This document shows positions 52,228 to 60,081 of a stretch of DNA of 62,346 nucleotides, in pieces (positions within the stretch are counted from its first letter, which is position 1; every line of letters starts with the position of its first letter). The notes beneath the pieces are model-generated. The model was not told where the DNA came from. It worked only from the letters and a program-made list of their open reading frames with translations, and made no database searches. A program made the translations under genes and the position numbers. The stretch is taken from NCBI RefSeq assembly GCF_014648555.1, contig NZ_BMRI01000025.1:37935-100280 (forward strand), written 5' to 3'. Origin of the DNA: Kitasatospora griseola. GTDB lineage: Bacteria; Actinomycetota; Actinomycetes; Streptomycetales; Streptomycetaceae.

Positions 52228-52923
52228 TCAGCCGCGCAGGGCCCAGACCGTGGTGGTCTTCACGGCCGCGTCCTCCAGGTCCGCGGCGACCGGGACGGCG
52301 TACTCGGCCAGCGCCGTGAAGCGCTCGCGCGGCAGATAGGCGCGGCCCGGGTCGCCGACCACCACGGTCGCGCCCCGGGCGGCGGCGCGCTCCAGGAACG
52401 GCAGGAAGCGCGCCGCCATCGCCCGCTCGTAGAACACGTCTCCGGCCAGCACCACCTGGCAGCCGTCGCCGTCGCCGTCCAGCACGTCCGCCAGCTCCGC
52501 CGTCACCGACACGCCGTTGGCGGCCGCGTTCACCGCGATCGCCGCCACCGCGTACGCGTCGATCTCCGCCGCCCGCACCTGCGACGCGCCGCTCAGCGCC
52601 GCCGCGACGCCGACCAGGCCGGAGCCCGCCGCCAGGTCCAGCACGCTGCGCCCGGCGACCAGTTCGGGCCGGTCCAGCACGTGCCGGGCCACCGCGACGC
52701 CGCCCGCCCACGGGAACGCCCAAAACGGCGGCGGCAGTCCGATCTCCCCGCGCTCCCGCTCGGTGACCTCCCACAGTGCGATCGCATCCTGCGCCATGTG
52801 CAGCCGGACTTCCGGCACGAACGGCACCGGGCCCGGCCGGGTGTGGGCGCGCACGAACTCCGCATCAGCGGACCCGAGCTGACGATCCGCAGTACCCGCC
52901 CGCAGGGCGGTGTCGTTCCCCAT
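52228..52923 (-). CDS. Class I SAM-dependent methyltransferase (nicotinamide/lysine methyltransferase-like)
   Basis: A 231-residue cytoplasmic enzyme starting at ATG 52923. The SAM-binding motif VLDLAAGSGLVGVAAALSGA, the acidic EIDAYAVAAIAVNAAANGV and CQVVLAGDVFYERAMAARFL (post-I region with a D-V-F-Y-E) match the Nnt1/METTL20-type family that methylates small molecules or protein lysines. WAFPWAGGVAVARHVLDRPE resembles the N-terminal lid with F-W-A-F-x-W-A-G of that family. The acceptor is not known. It lies convergent to the paralogous secreted proteins. Confidence 0.85.
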   Translation of the reverse strand: MGNDTALRAGTADRQLGSADAEFVRAHTRPGPVPFVPEVRLHMAQDAIALWEVTERERGEIGLPPPFWAFPWAGGVAVARHVLDRPELVAGRSVLDLAAGSGLVGVAAALSGASQVRAAEIDAYAVAAIAVNAAANGVSVTAELADVLDGDGDGCQVVLAGDVFYERAMAARFLPFLERAAARGATVVVGDPGRAYLPRERFTALAEYAVPVAADLEDAAVKTTTVWALRG

Positions 52924-53229
52924 GGCGCACAGCCTAGGGCCAACGATCACCGCTCCGGTGCCATCGCCTCGCCGCCGGGCGATCACCGGGCGATCACAGG
53001 CCACGTACCGTTTCGATACCGAAGCCGTGATGAGCTGCGGAAACGCTCGCTCCGTGGAGGGCGCCCGAGTACGATCCGGGCAGACGCCCCGGTTCGCGGC
53101 ACACGGTAGTGCCCGGTCGCGGGCGACGGCTTGCGCGGGGGCGCTCCCGGCACCACACGCCGGTGCGCCGCGACCCGCGTCCACGGCACCGCGCGCAAGG
53201 GCAGGCGCGCGAAGCGGAAGGGCAGCGAC

Positions 53230-54387
53230 TTGGCGGATCGTCTTACCGGCGGGGACTCCTCACTGCTGCGGCGGATCAACGCGGCGGTCACCTTGCGGTC
53301 GTTGCGCGACGGACAGGCCGTCACCCTCACCCAACTCGTGGGCGACACCGGTCTGTCCAGACCCACCGTCGAAGGCGTCATCGAAGGGCTGCTGGAGTCC
53401 GGGCTGGTCGCCGAGGTGGACCACGTCCAGGAGTCGGGCCGTCAACGCGGCCGCCCGGCCCGCTGGTTCCGGTTCCGGGCCGAGGCCGGGCACGTCCTCG
53501 GCATCGAGATCGGCGTCCACGACCTGCGGGTGATCCTCGCCGACCTGGCCGGCGAGGTGCTCACCAGCCACGCCAAGCCGGTGGACGAGTCGATGGAGGC
53601 CGAGGAGCGGCTCACCCAGCTCCGCGGCACCGTCGCCGAAGTGCTCAGGAAGGCCGGCGTCTCCCGCGACAGCCTGTGGGAGGTCGCCGTCGGCACCCCC
53701 GGCATCGTCGACCGCGAAGGCGTCGTCCAGCTCGGCACCGCAATGCCCGGCTGGACCGGCCTCGACCTCGGCGCCCGGCTGCGCCGCTCCTTCCGCTGCC
53801 CCGTGGTGATCGAGAACGACGCCAACCTCGCCGCCATCGCCGAGCACTGGAAGGGCAGCGCCGTCGGCAAGGGCGACGTGGTGTTCGTGATGGCCGGCCT
53901 CAGCCCCGGCGCCGGCTCGCTGATCGGCGGCCGACTCCACCGCGGCTACGGCGGCGCGGCCGGCGAGATCGGCGCCCTCCACCTGCTCGGCCGCCAGGTC
54001 ACCCCCGAACGCCTGCTCTCGACCACCGGCCAGCCCCTCGACCCGCTGGACGAGGCCGCGGTGGCCCGCGTCCTGCGACTCGCCCGGGAGGGCGACCAGG
54101 TCGCCCAGGTCGCCATGGACCGCTTCCTCGGCCGCCTCGTCCACGACGTCACCGCGCTCGTCCTCGCCCTCGACCCGCAGCTCGTCGTGGTCGGCGGCTG
54201 GGCGGCCGGCCTGGACGGCGTCCTCGAACCGCTGCGCGAACAGCTCTCCCGCTACACGCTGCGCGCGCCCGAGGTCGCCCTCGCCGCGCTCGGCTCGGAG
54301 GTCGTCGCGATGGGCGCGCTGCGGATCGCCCTCGACCACGTCGAGGAACAGCTGTTCGCGGTGGACCCGCCCACGGCCAACCGGTAG
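53230..54387 (+). CDS. ROK family transcriptional regulator (Rok7B7-like), zinc motif missing
   Basis: A 385-residue regulator. The N-terminal winged helix (LLRRINAAVTLRSLRDGQAV, then TQLVGDTGLSRPTVEGVIEG) is fused to a ROK sugar-kinase fold: GTPGIVDREGVVQLG, VVIENDANLAAIAEHWKG (catalytic-type E-N-D), RGYGGAAGEIGALHLLG. The usual Cys-rich zinc signature CxCGxxGCxE after the G-E-I-G motif is absent and is replaced by RQVTPERLLSTTGQPLDPL. This suggests a degenerate, non-kinase sensor, as in Streptomyces Rok7B7-type regulators. A GGAAGGG site points to TTG 53230 as start. Confidence 0.87.
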   Translation: MADRLTGGDSSLLRRINAAVTLRSLRDGQAVTLTQLVGDTGLSRPTVEGVIEGLLESGLVAEVDHVQESGRQRGRPARWFRFRAEAGHVLGIEIGVHDLRVILADLAGEVLTSHAKPVDESMEAEERLTQLRGTVAEVLRKAGVSRDSLWEVAVGTPGIVDREGVVQLGTAMPGWTGLDLGARLRRSFRCPVVIENDANLAAIAEHWKGSAVGKGDVVFVMAGLSPGAGSLIGGRLHRGYGGAAGEIGALHLLGRQVTPERLLSTTGQPLDPLDEAAVARVLRLAREGDQVAQVAMDRFLGRLVHDVTALVLALDPQLVVVGGWAAGLDGVLEPLREQLSRYTLRAPEVALAALGSEVVAMGALRIALDHVEEQLFAVDPPTANR

Positions 54388-54394
54388 GGCTCGC

Positions 54395-55036
54395 TCAGGG
54401 CAGACAGGTCAGCTCGTACTCGCCGCCGAACCGGTCGCGGGCGTGGGTGCGCATCCGGTGCGCGTAGCGCCGGTCGTTCTTCAGCACGTCGTAGCCCTCG
54501 CCCTCGGCCGGGTGCAGGATCCCGGCCGTGTCGGCGAGGTACGCGTCGAAGCCCGGGTACATCAGCACGGCGCAGGGCAGGTCGTCGACGTCGAGCGCGA
54601 ACACCGGGTACTCGCCCGACTCGTCGCGCTCGCCGTTCGGCCCCAGCGACAGCACGCGGCGCGAATCGGAGCCGCCGGGCAGCAGGAAACAGCCGCCGAA
54701 CCGCTCCGAGAACGGCTCGAAGCACGCGTGCCACGGCTCGCCGAACTCGTCCGCCGCGATCTCCCCGAGGGTGCGCGGTGCGAGGTTCCCGTCCTCGTCG
54801 AACCAGCCGTGCCGCTCCAACATCCCACCGTCGTACGCCAACCAGGCCCGTAGGCCCGGCGACAGCGGATGCCCGCCGGGGAACGCGTCGACACCGCGCG
54901 GCCGGGGCTCGCCCTCCACCCACGGCCCGGCGAACCGGTTGTACCCGAGCACCGGCCGGCCCGGATCGGCCGCCACCGCGGCGATCACCCGCTCGACGAG
55001 CGCACTGCCGTGGTCCCTCGAATCGGTCGAACTCAT
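54395..55036 (-). CDS. SUKH-like (SMI1/KNR4) protein
   Basis: A 213-residue acidic protein. It contains HPLSPGLRAWLAYDGGMLER (SUKH entry: L.P.slr.wLa.dGg), WFDEDGNLAPRTLGEIAADE, SERFGGCFLLPGGSDSRRVL (core strand) and ALDVDDLPCAVLMYPGFDAY. The pattern fits the SUKH superfamily, though it is more divergent than the copy at 36451. The ATG at 55036 follows AGGGGTGG. It lies 7 bases from the convergent ROK gene. Functions in this superfamily range from toxin immunity to scaffolding; none is certain here. Confidence 0.65.
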   Translation of the reverse strand: MSSTDSRDHGSALVERVIAAVAADPGRPVLGYNRFAGPWVEGEPRPRGVDAFPGGHPLSPGLRAWLAYDGGMLERHGWFDEDGNLAPRTLGEIAADEFGEPWHACFEPFSERFGGCFLLPGGSDSRRVLSLGPNGERDESGEYPVFALDVDDLPCAVLMYPGFDAYLADTAGILHPAEGEGYDVLKNDRRYAHRMRTHARDRFGGEYELTCLP

Positions 55037-55128
55037 CGCCGTGCCACCCCTGTTCACGTTCTGCCTGCTACGGGCAGGAGCGTAGGGGGTGGCTCCGACA
55101 GTGCCGCTCGGACTCTCCTGACGACCCG

Positions 55129-55893
55129 TCAGGAAGCGGCGGTGGCCGCGGCGGGGGCGGCGACCTGGACGGCCGCGCCGGACTCGCCGAAGGTGAGCTT
55201 GCAGGTGTCGGCGCGGTAGGTGGAGACGCCGACGGCCGCCAGGCGGCCCGCTGCCGCGTACTGGGTGGTGACCACCAGGACCGGGGTGCCCGGGGGGCGC
55301 TCCAGCAGCGCGGCCTCGGCGGACTCGGCGACGCCCAGCTCGACCGAGCGGGACTCGCCGTCGGCGCCGAGCCGCTCCAGCTGGCGCAGCACGCCGCGGG
55401 CGCGGTCGTTCTCGTCGACCACCACGGCCAGGTGCGGCAGGCCGGCGGCCGGGACGTGCAGCGACTCGGCGGCGACCGTCACGCCCTGCACGATCCGCAG
55501 GCGGCGCACCGTGTGGACCTGCTCGCCCTCGGCGATGCCCAGGGTGCGGGCCAGCGCGGCGGACGCGGTGGCGGTGGTGCAGTCGACGACCTTCCACTCC
55601 TGGCCGCGGGCGGACCCGGCGCGGCCGGACTCGCGGTCGCCGACCGGGATGCCGACGCGCGGGGCGGCGACCAGGGTGCCGATGCCGCGGCGGCGGACCA
55701 GCCGGCCCTCCAGCTCCAGCTGGTCGAGCGCCTGCCGCAGGGTGGCGCGGGCCACACCGAAGCGCGCGGAGAGCTCACGCTCGTTGGGCATCACCTGGCC
55801 GGTGGAGAACTCGGCGTCCATGGTGCGCAGCAGCACCGTGCGCAGGTGCCAGTACTTCGGCTCCGCAACCGCCGTGAGCGTTCCTTGCCCCAC
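55129..55893 (-). CDS. GntR/HutC family transcriptional regulator
   Basis: A 254-residue regulator. The winged helix-turn-helix (KYWHLRTVLLRTMDAEFSTG, NERELSARFGVARATLRQAL, DQLELEGRLVRRRGIGT) is followed by a UTRA-type effector domain (ARTLGIAEGEQVHTVRRLRI, ESLHVPAAGLPHL, LLERPPGTPVLVVTTQYAAA). The GTG at 55893 follows GGAGGA; a GTG at 55905 is in frame. It is divergent from the exonuclease III gene. The ligand is unknown; UTRA domains usually bind sugars, amino acids or their derivatives. Confidence 0.9.
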   Translation of the reverse strand: MGQGTLTAVAEPKYWHLRTVLLRTMDAEFSTGQVMPNERELSARFGVARATLRQALDQLELEGRLVRRRGIGTLVAAPRVGIPVGDRESGRAGSARGQEWKVVDCTTATASAALARTLGIAEGEQVHTVRRLRIVQGVTVAAESLHVPAAGLPHLAVVVDENDRARGVLRQLERLGADGESRSVELGVAESAEAALLERPPGTPVLVVTTQYAAAGRLAAVGVSTYRADTCKLTFGESGAAVQVAAPAAATAAS

Positions 55894-56100
55894 CGTGTCC
55901 TCCACCCTGAAGGGCGGCGGCCCGCCACGGCTCCCCGGTTTCGGCAGGTGGGGAGGGCGGGCTTTATCCGTCCTTCTTTATTAAAGGTCTTTGCAGTAAG
56001 TGACAGTAGGGGGTGCCCGTGGACATGGTCAAGACCAATGGGAGCGGTTCCTGCCGGGTTTCGCGCCCCGGTCGCAGCCGCGACCCGGTACGCTCGCCGG

Positions 56101-56901
56101 GTGAAGAGTGTTTCCACGGTCAACGTCAACGGGATCCGGGCCGCCGCCGCAAAGGGCTTCCTGGAGTGGATCGACGACACCAAGTCCGAGGTGGTCTGTC
56201 TGCAGGAGGTCCGCGCCGAGGCCGACCAGATCGGCGAGGTGCTGGCCCGGCTGGACGGCTGGCACGCGGTCTGGGCGCCGGCCGAGGCGAAGGGCCGCGC
56301 CGGAGTCGCGGTGCTCTCCCGCCGGCAGCCGGACGCCACCCGGATCGGCTTCGGCTCCGCCGAGTTCGACGTCTCCGGCCGCTACGCCGAGCTCGACCTC
56401 CCGGGCCTGACCGTCGCCTCCCTCTACCTCCCGTCCGGCGAGGTCGGCACCGAGCGCCAGGACGAGAAGGAACGCTTCATGGCGGAGTTCCTGGTCCACC
56501 TCGGCGCCCTGCGCGAGCGCGCCGCCGCCGAGGGCCGCGAGGTCCTGGTCTGCGGCGACTGGAACATCGCCCACCGCGAGGTCGACCTCCGCAACTGGAA
56601 GGCCAACCAGAAGAAGGCCGGCTTCCTCCCCGAGGAACGCGCCTGGCTCTCCCGCGTCCTCGACGACCACGGCTACGTCGACGTCCTGCGCGCCCACCAC
56701 CCCGACCAGGAGGGCCCCTACTCCTGGTGGTCCTACCGCGGCCGCGCCTTCGACAACGACACCGGCTGGCGCATCGACTACCAGATGGCCACCCCCACCC
56801 TCGCCGCCAACTGCGTCGACGCCCGCGTCGAACGCGCCGCGACCCACGCGGAACGCTGGTCGGACCACGCTCCGGTCACGGCAGTGTTCGATCTCGGCTA
56901 A
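56101..56901 (+). CDS. xth: Exodeoxyribonuclease III / AP endonuclease
   Basis: A 266-residue Mg-dependent DNA repair nuclease. Motifs of the exonuclease-endonuclease-phosphatase fold: TVNVNGIRAAAAKGF, EVVCLQEVRAEADQI (metal Glu), LVCGDWNIAHREVDL (Asp/Asn), and WSDHAPVTAVFDLG (catalytic Asp-His). DNTGWRIDYQMATP-type loop residues are present as well. It cleaves abasic sites and trims 3' ends in base excision repair. GTG 56101 begins directly at the family's first strand. It has a divergent GntR neighbour. Confidence 0.95.
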   Translation: MKSVSTVNVNGIRAAAAKGFLEWIDDTKSEVVCLQEVRAEADQIGEVLARLDGWHAVWAPAEAKGRAGVAVLSRRQPDATRIGFGSAEFDVSGRYAELDLPGLTVASLYLPSGEVGTERQDEKERFMAEFLVHLGALRERAAAEGREVLVCGDWNIAHREVDLRNWKANQKKAGFLPEERAWLSRVLDDHGYVDVLRAHHPDQEGPYSWWSYRGRAFDNDTGWRIDYQMATPTLAANCVDARVERAATHAERWSDHAPVTAVFDLG

Positions 56902-56933
56902 GTAGCTGACAGTCAGCGACAGTTCAGCAGCAC

Positions 56934-56984
56934 CGAGAGGGAGCCGGAGACCCATGACGCCAGCCGCGCCAGGGCTCCCTCTCG
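56934..56984. terminator. Hairpin terminator after exonuclease III
   Basis: CGAGAGGGAGCC (56934-56945) and GGCTCCCTCTCG (56973-56984) form a perfect 12-bp stem with a 27-base loop. It starts 32 bases after the exonuclease III stop codon. Confidence 0.65.
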
Positions 56985-57019
56985 ACTGCGACCAGACACA
57001 GCACCAACGTGGATCTCCC

Positions 57020-57157
57020 TCACCGGTCAGCTGCAGGCCACTGGGCGCGAGCCCGGCCGACCAGCTGCCCGATTAGCTGGTCGACCAGCAGATCCGCCGG
57101 CGGCTCGATCGGCCGAACCTCTTCAACTGCCTCGACATAGACAGTCACATCGCTCAT
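57020..57157 (-). CDS. Small acidic protein of unknown function
   Basis: A 45-residue ORF. The ATG at 57157 is preceded by AGGAAG at good spacing. The sequence runs SDVTVYVEAVEEVRPIEPPA, then DLLVDQLIGQLVGRARAQWP and AADR. It is acidic at the N-terminus with a predicted amphipathic helix in the second half. Its codons are markedly less GC-rich than those of chromosomal neighbours, like the rest of 57-58.2 kb. It lacks a Cys/Ser/Thr-rich core, so it does not look like the precursor of the azole cluster at the window edge. No family is recognised. Confidence 0.5.
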   Translation of the reverse strand: MSDVTVYVEAVEEVRPIEPPADLLVDQLIGQLVGRARAQWPAADR

Positions 57158-57232
57158 CGGGTGCTACTTCCTGGAGGAGTTGCACCGAAGACCGCCACCC
57201 ACGTGGGCCGGGCAAGCGTCACCAGCCTTTGA

Positions 57233-57896
57233 TCATCGTGCTGCGCTCTCGCGTCGCTCGAGCCATTCGAGGTACCAGGTGCGGAAAGTGTGGGGGTTGC
57301 CCTTCGCGTCGAGGTACGGCTCGAAGGGCGACTCGGTCTCGCAGTCCCGGTCGTGGACTTCCCCGCGGTGCGGGCCGACGACGATGAGCCGGCCGGCCAT
57401 CCCGCAGCCGTGGTCGCTGATGAGGACCGCGCCCCGGCCGCGCTCCAGGTACCACGCCTCGTCGCCGAAGGCCTCACGGTAGTCGTCCAGGTAGTCGATG
57501 TCCTCGTCCTGCGTGGTGGGTTCGTACCAGGCGGCGCGAAGGGTCGCTCCCTGTTGGCCGGCCCAGCCTTCCGTCTCGGCGAACGGCCCGCCCGGGCCCA
57601 GCTGCCAGTGGTGCCCTGCGGTGTCCCAGAGCCATCCCCACTTCCCGTCGATCCGGCACAACGACGAGAGGTGGCCTGGACCGGGGCCGCCGGCCCCCGA
57701 CCTCCGCCAGAAACGTGCGGTACTCCTCAGGGAGCGCGACACCCAACTGTTCCTCGGCCTCGGCGATCTGGGCCGATGTCAGGACAGGTTCGAACAACGG
57801 GTAGGACAACGGCTCACGGCCACGGGCACGACGCTCGGCTTCCTCTACGGCAATAACGCGTTGCCGGACTCCGGACCAGTCCACGTGCGTGTTCAC
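57233..57896 (-). pseudogene. SUKH (SMI1/KNR4) protein gene, frameshifted by one extra base
   Basis: The GTG at 57896 follows GGAAGA. The first frame gives DWSGVRQRVIAVEEAERRAR, LTSAQIAEAEEQLGVALPEE and YRTFLAEVGG, a textbook SUKH N-terminus, and then fails. A second frame continues GGPGPGHLSSLCRIDGKWGW, VLISDHGCGMAGRLIVVG and TFRTWYLEWLERRESAAR to the stop at 57233. Removing one base from the CCCCC run at 57694-57698 (plus strand) joins them into a 220-residue protein. Immunity function is inferred from the superfamily. The lesion could be a real mutation or a homopolymer sequencing error. Confidence 0.8.
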
Positions 57897-57925
57897 AGCT
57901 CTTCCATCGACGGCGAGCACGGACC

Positions 57926-58198
57926 TCAGCGCCTGCCGCCGACATCCGCCCCCGAAGTCTGGGCAGCGATCGTAACGGCGGACACCTCTTCTGCTGCGCT
58001 CAAGCTCGCGGCCGCAACTCGGCGCTCAGCGGCGAACCTGCGGTGGAACGTGAGGAGCCACGGCGGCGGCGCGAGCAACGCAGCCACGGTGTGCACCCCG
58101 TCCTGGTTTCCAAGGACTCCCGGCAGAGTTGCCAGCAAAGCCTGAGCTGATATACCGTCAGACAGCTCTTCGGTGCTCCTATTTACTGTCAGCTCCAT
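57926..58198 (-). CDS. Hypothetical protein upstream of the SUKH gene
   Basis: A 90-residue ORF from ATG 58198, ending 29 bases before the SUKH start. It reads ELTVNRSTEELSDGISAQAL, LATLPGVLGNQDGVHTVAAL, LAPPPWLLTFHRRFAAERRV. Use of codons such as ACA, GTA, AAT, ATA and TCA is unlike the rest of the window, supporting recent acquisition. No ribosome binding site is strong and a GTG/ATG at 58222 is also in frame. It might be a host-defence or RiPP-associated small protein, but there is no recognisable family or core peptide. Coding status is moderately supported only. Confidence 0.45.
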   Translation of the reverse strand: MELTVNRSTEELSDGISAQALLATLPGVLGNQDGVHTVAALLAPPPWLLTFHRRFAAERRVAAASLSAAEEVSAVTIAAQTSGADVGGRR

Positions 58199-58257
58199 TC
58201 CGACGCCGCTCTCGCCGTCCATTCATTTCAACCGCCGCACAAGTGGATCGGACACAG

Positions 58258-59067
58258 ATGCCGCTGCCAATCGACCACGGCGACTCCACCAACGAGGTCG
58301 AACGCCCCCTGGAGAAGGTGGCCGAGCTGCTGGCGGGACTGTCCGAAGAGATGGGGCGGTGGCAGGTCGAACTGGCGCAGGCGCAGGCGCAGGTCAAGCC
58401 CCTGACCGGTCGAAGCTGCCGGAACTGCCAGGAGCAGGACGGGTCGGCACTTCTGGCACTGCCCTGCGAGAGGGCCATTCAACTCGTGGTGGATTCATTA
58501 GCCGAGGGCACTCGGCGAATATTGCATGTCCGCTCGTCCGAATCGCCGTTCCTGGACCGCCTGACGGTGCAAGGGGTGGCCTGGCCGGACCCCCGACTGT
58601 CCGTACGGGAACTGATCAGCCGCCCAACGTGGTTGCAGCACGGGATAGCTGGGCAGAGCCATCGCGTCGTCAGGACGACCTGGACCAGACTGCACGAAGT
58701 CCTCATCATCGACGATACCGTGGCCCTGATCCCCTCCCCGGGAGCCGCGGAGGTCACCGTGATCCAGCATGCTGCCGTGGTACGGCAGTTGACACAGTTC
58801 TTCGAGGCCTCCTGGATGCAGGCAGCGCAGCCGCAGGAGTCGGTGCCGGTCCCGGACGGAACAGGGATCGAGCTCAAGCAGCGAATCGTCCAACTGCTGG
58901 CCGACGGGGCCAAGGACGAGACCGTGGCCCGCCGCCTGGGCATCTCGCTGCGCACCTGCCGACGCCATGTAGCGGAAATTCTCGATCAGTTGGGTGCCTC
59001 GAGCCGGTTCCAGGCCGGGGTCAGAGCGGCGAGGCTGGGCAAGGTCCCAACCGTGGAGAGCCCGTAA
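58258..59067 (+). CDS. LuxR-type helix-turn-helix regulator with a phospholipase-D-like sensor region
   Basis: A 269-residue regulator. The C-terminal 65 residues (IELKQRIVQLLADGAKDETV, ARRLGISLRTCRRHVAEILD) are a LuxR/GerE helix-turn-helix. The N-terminal part (RAIQLVVDSLAEGTRRILHV, GQSHRVVRTTWTRLHEVLII, DDTVALIPSPGAAEVTVIQH) resembles the TrmB/PLD-like sensor domain seen in actinobacterial LuxR proteins of RiPP and other biosynthetic clusters. Four cysteine-flanked residues (SCRNCQEQD) may bind a metal. ATG 58258 is used; GTG 58243 is in frame. It converges with the cluster's last gene, 15 bases away, and probably controls it. Confidence 0.82.
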   Translation: MPLPIDHGDSTNEVERPLEKVAELLAGLSEEMGRWQVELAQAQAQVKPLTGRSCRNCQEQDGSALLALPCERAIQLVVDSLAEGTRRILHVRSSESPFLDRLTVQGVAWPDPRLSVRELISRPTWLQHGIAGQSHRVVRTTWTRLHEVLIIDDTVALIPSPGAAEVTVIQHAAVVRQLTQFFEASWMQAAQPQESVPVPDGTGIELKQRIVQLLADGAKDETVARRLGISLRTCRRHVAEILDQLGASSRFQAGVRAARLGKVPTVESP

Positions 59068-59082
59068 CGGTGCGGTGGACAA

Positions 59083-60081
59083 TCAGTCGGGCCCGGGCCG
59101 AGGGGTGGCCGGGCCGAGCAGGGCCAGCAGCAGCTCGGTGATGCGGGTCTGCTGTCCGAGGCCCACTCCCAGCCGGTTGGCCGTCATATGGAGGTGCGAG
59201 CCGAAGATGCCAGCGGCGCGTGCGGAACCGAACTCCGCCGTCCAGGTGCGCAGCGCGGCTCCCAGCGGGTCCGTCCACTCCGCCCAGCGCGGGTCGCCGT
59301 CACGCATTGCCTCCCGGAGCCGGGGGGCGAGGGTGCCGAGCGCGGCGGCCTGTGCCTGGGCGATCACGGCACGCTGTCGGCGGGTATCGGCGGTGTGGGA
59401 CGGGACGGAGCTGTCGGGCTCGGTGTCGCTGGGCAAGGTCCAGTCCAACCACGCGTCCCGCTGCGCCGTGAGGAAGCGGCTTCGGCTTCCGGAACGACCG
59501 TCCTCGCCACCGTCGAGGACCGAGCAGGCGGCGGCGAAAGCCTCCAGCCCCGAGGCGAGTGCGTGCGGGGTGCCGGCTCTGGCCAGGCAGGCGCGCAGGG
59601 CCACGCGGCTGGAGCAGTGGAAGAGGAGCTCGGACTCCGCGATACGGTGACGGCCGCCGTAGCGCTGGTACTCAGGCTGGTAGGTAGCCCGTCGAACCCC
59701 TGGTGCGAGCAACTCCCCGGCCGGCAGCGGAACCCCCTGCTCGCCCGCGGCCGCGAGCCGTCGCACTGCATGGGCGTAGGTCTCCTGGTCGATTCGCTGC
59801 GCGGGCGGCGTAGCGGCGTCGAGGACATGCAGGCGGCTGGCCAGGGCAACCTCAACGCCGTTGCTCTCGGCCTGCGTCAGTCCACTCACGCGCAGCCGCA
59901 GATGCGGGCCGCCCTGCCAGTAACGCACGAAGAACCACGGCGGACCGTCGGGCTCCAGCAGCTCCAGCCGGTCGGCCAGCGGGCCCACCACCTCGGTGAC
60001 CACGGCGTCCAGCGCTGCCGGCACGAAGGTGGCGATGTGCAGGTGCCAGCTGCGCCAGCCCATGTCCTGGGGCGTCGTCAT
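59083..60081 (-). CDS. Thiopeptide-type RiPP biosynthesis protein (stand-alone SpaB_C domain)
   Basis: A 332-residue protein of the lantibiotic-dehydratase C-terminal family found as a separate polypeptide in thiopeptide and related clusters. The start GWRSWHLHIATFVPAALDAV, FFVRYWQGGPHLRLRVSG, YQPEYQRYGGRHRIAESELL and the final SHLHMTANRLGVGLGQQTRI are the signature segments. Such proteins either eliminate glutamate from glutamylated Ser/Thr or catalyse the [4+2] pyridine-forming step. Which of the two cannot be decided here, and no companion long LanB is seen. Its ATG overlaps the stop of the upstream gene (ATGA). Confidence 0.85.
   Translation of the reverse strand: MTTPQDMGWRSWHLHIATFVPAALDAVVTEVVGPLADRLELLEPDGPPWFFVRYWQGGPHLRLRVSGLTQAESNGVEVALASRLHVLDAATPPAQRIDQETYAHAVRRLAAAGEQGVPLPAGELLAPGVRRATYQPEYQRYGGRHRIAESELLFHCSSRVALRACLARAGTPHALASGLEAFAAACSVLDGGEDGRSGSRSRFLTAQRDAWLDWTLPSDTEPDSSVPSHTADTRRQRAVIAQAQAAALGTLAPRLREAMRDGDPRWAEWTDPLGAALRTWTAEFGSARAAGIFGSHLHMTANRLGVGLGQQTRITELLLALLGPATPRPGPD

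Noticed and set aside
57020..58198. Candidate RiPP precursor among the small ORFs
   Set aside because: Neither small ORF has a Cys/Ser/Thr-rich C-terminal core or a recognised leader, so I do not call a precursor peptide.
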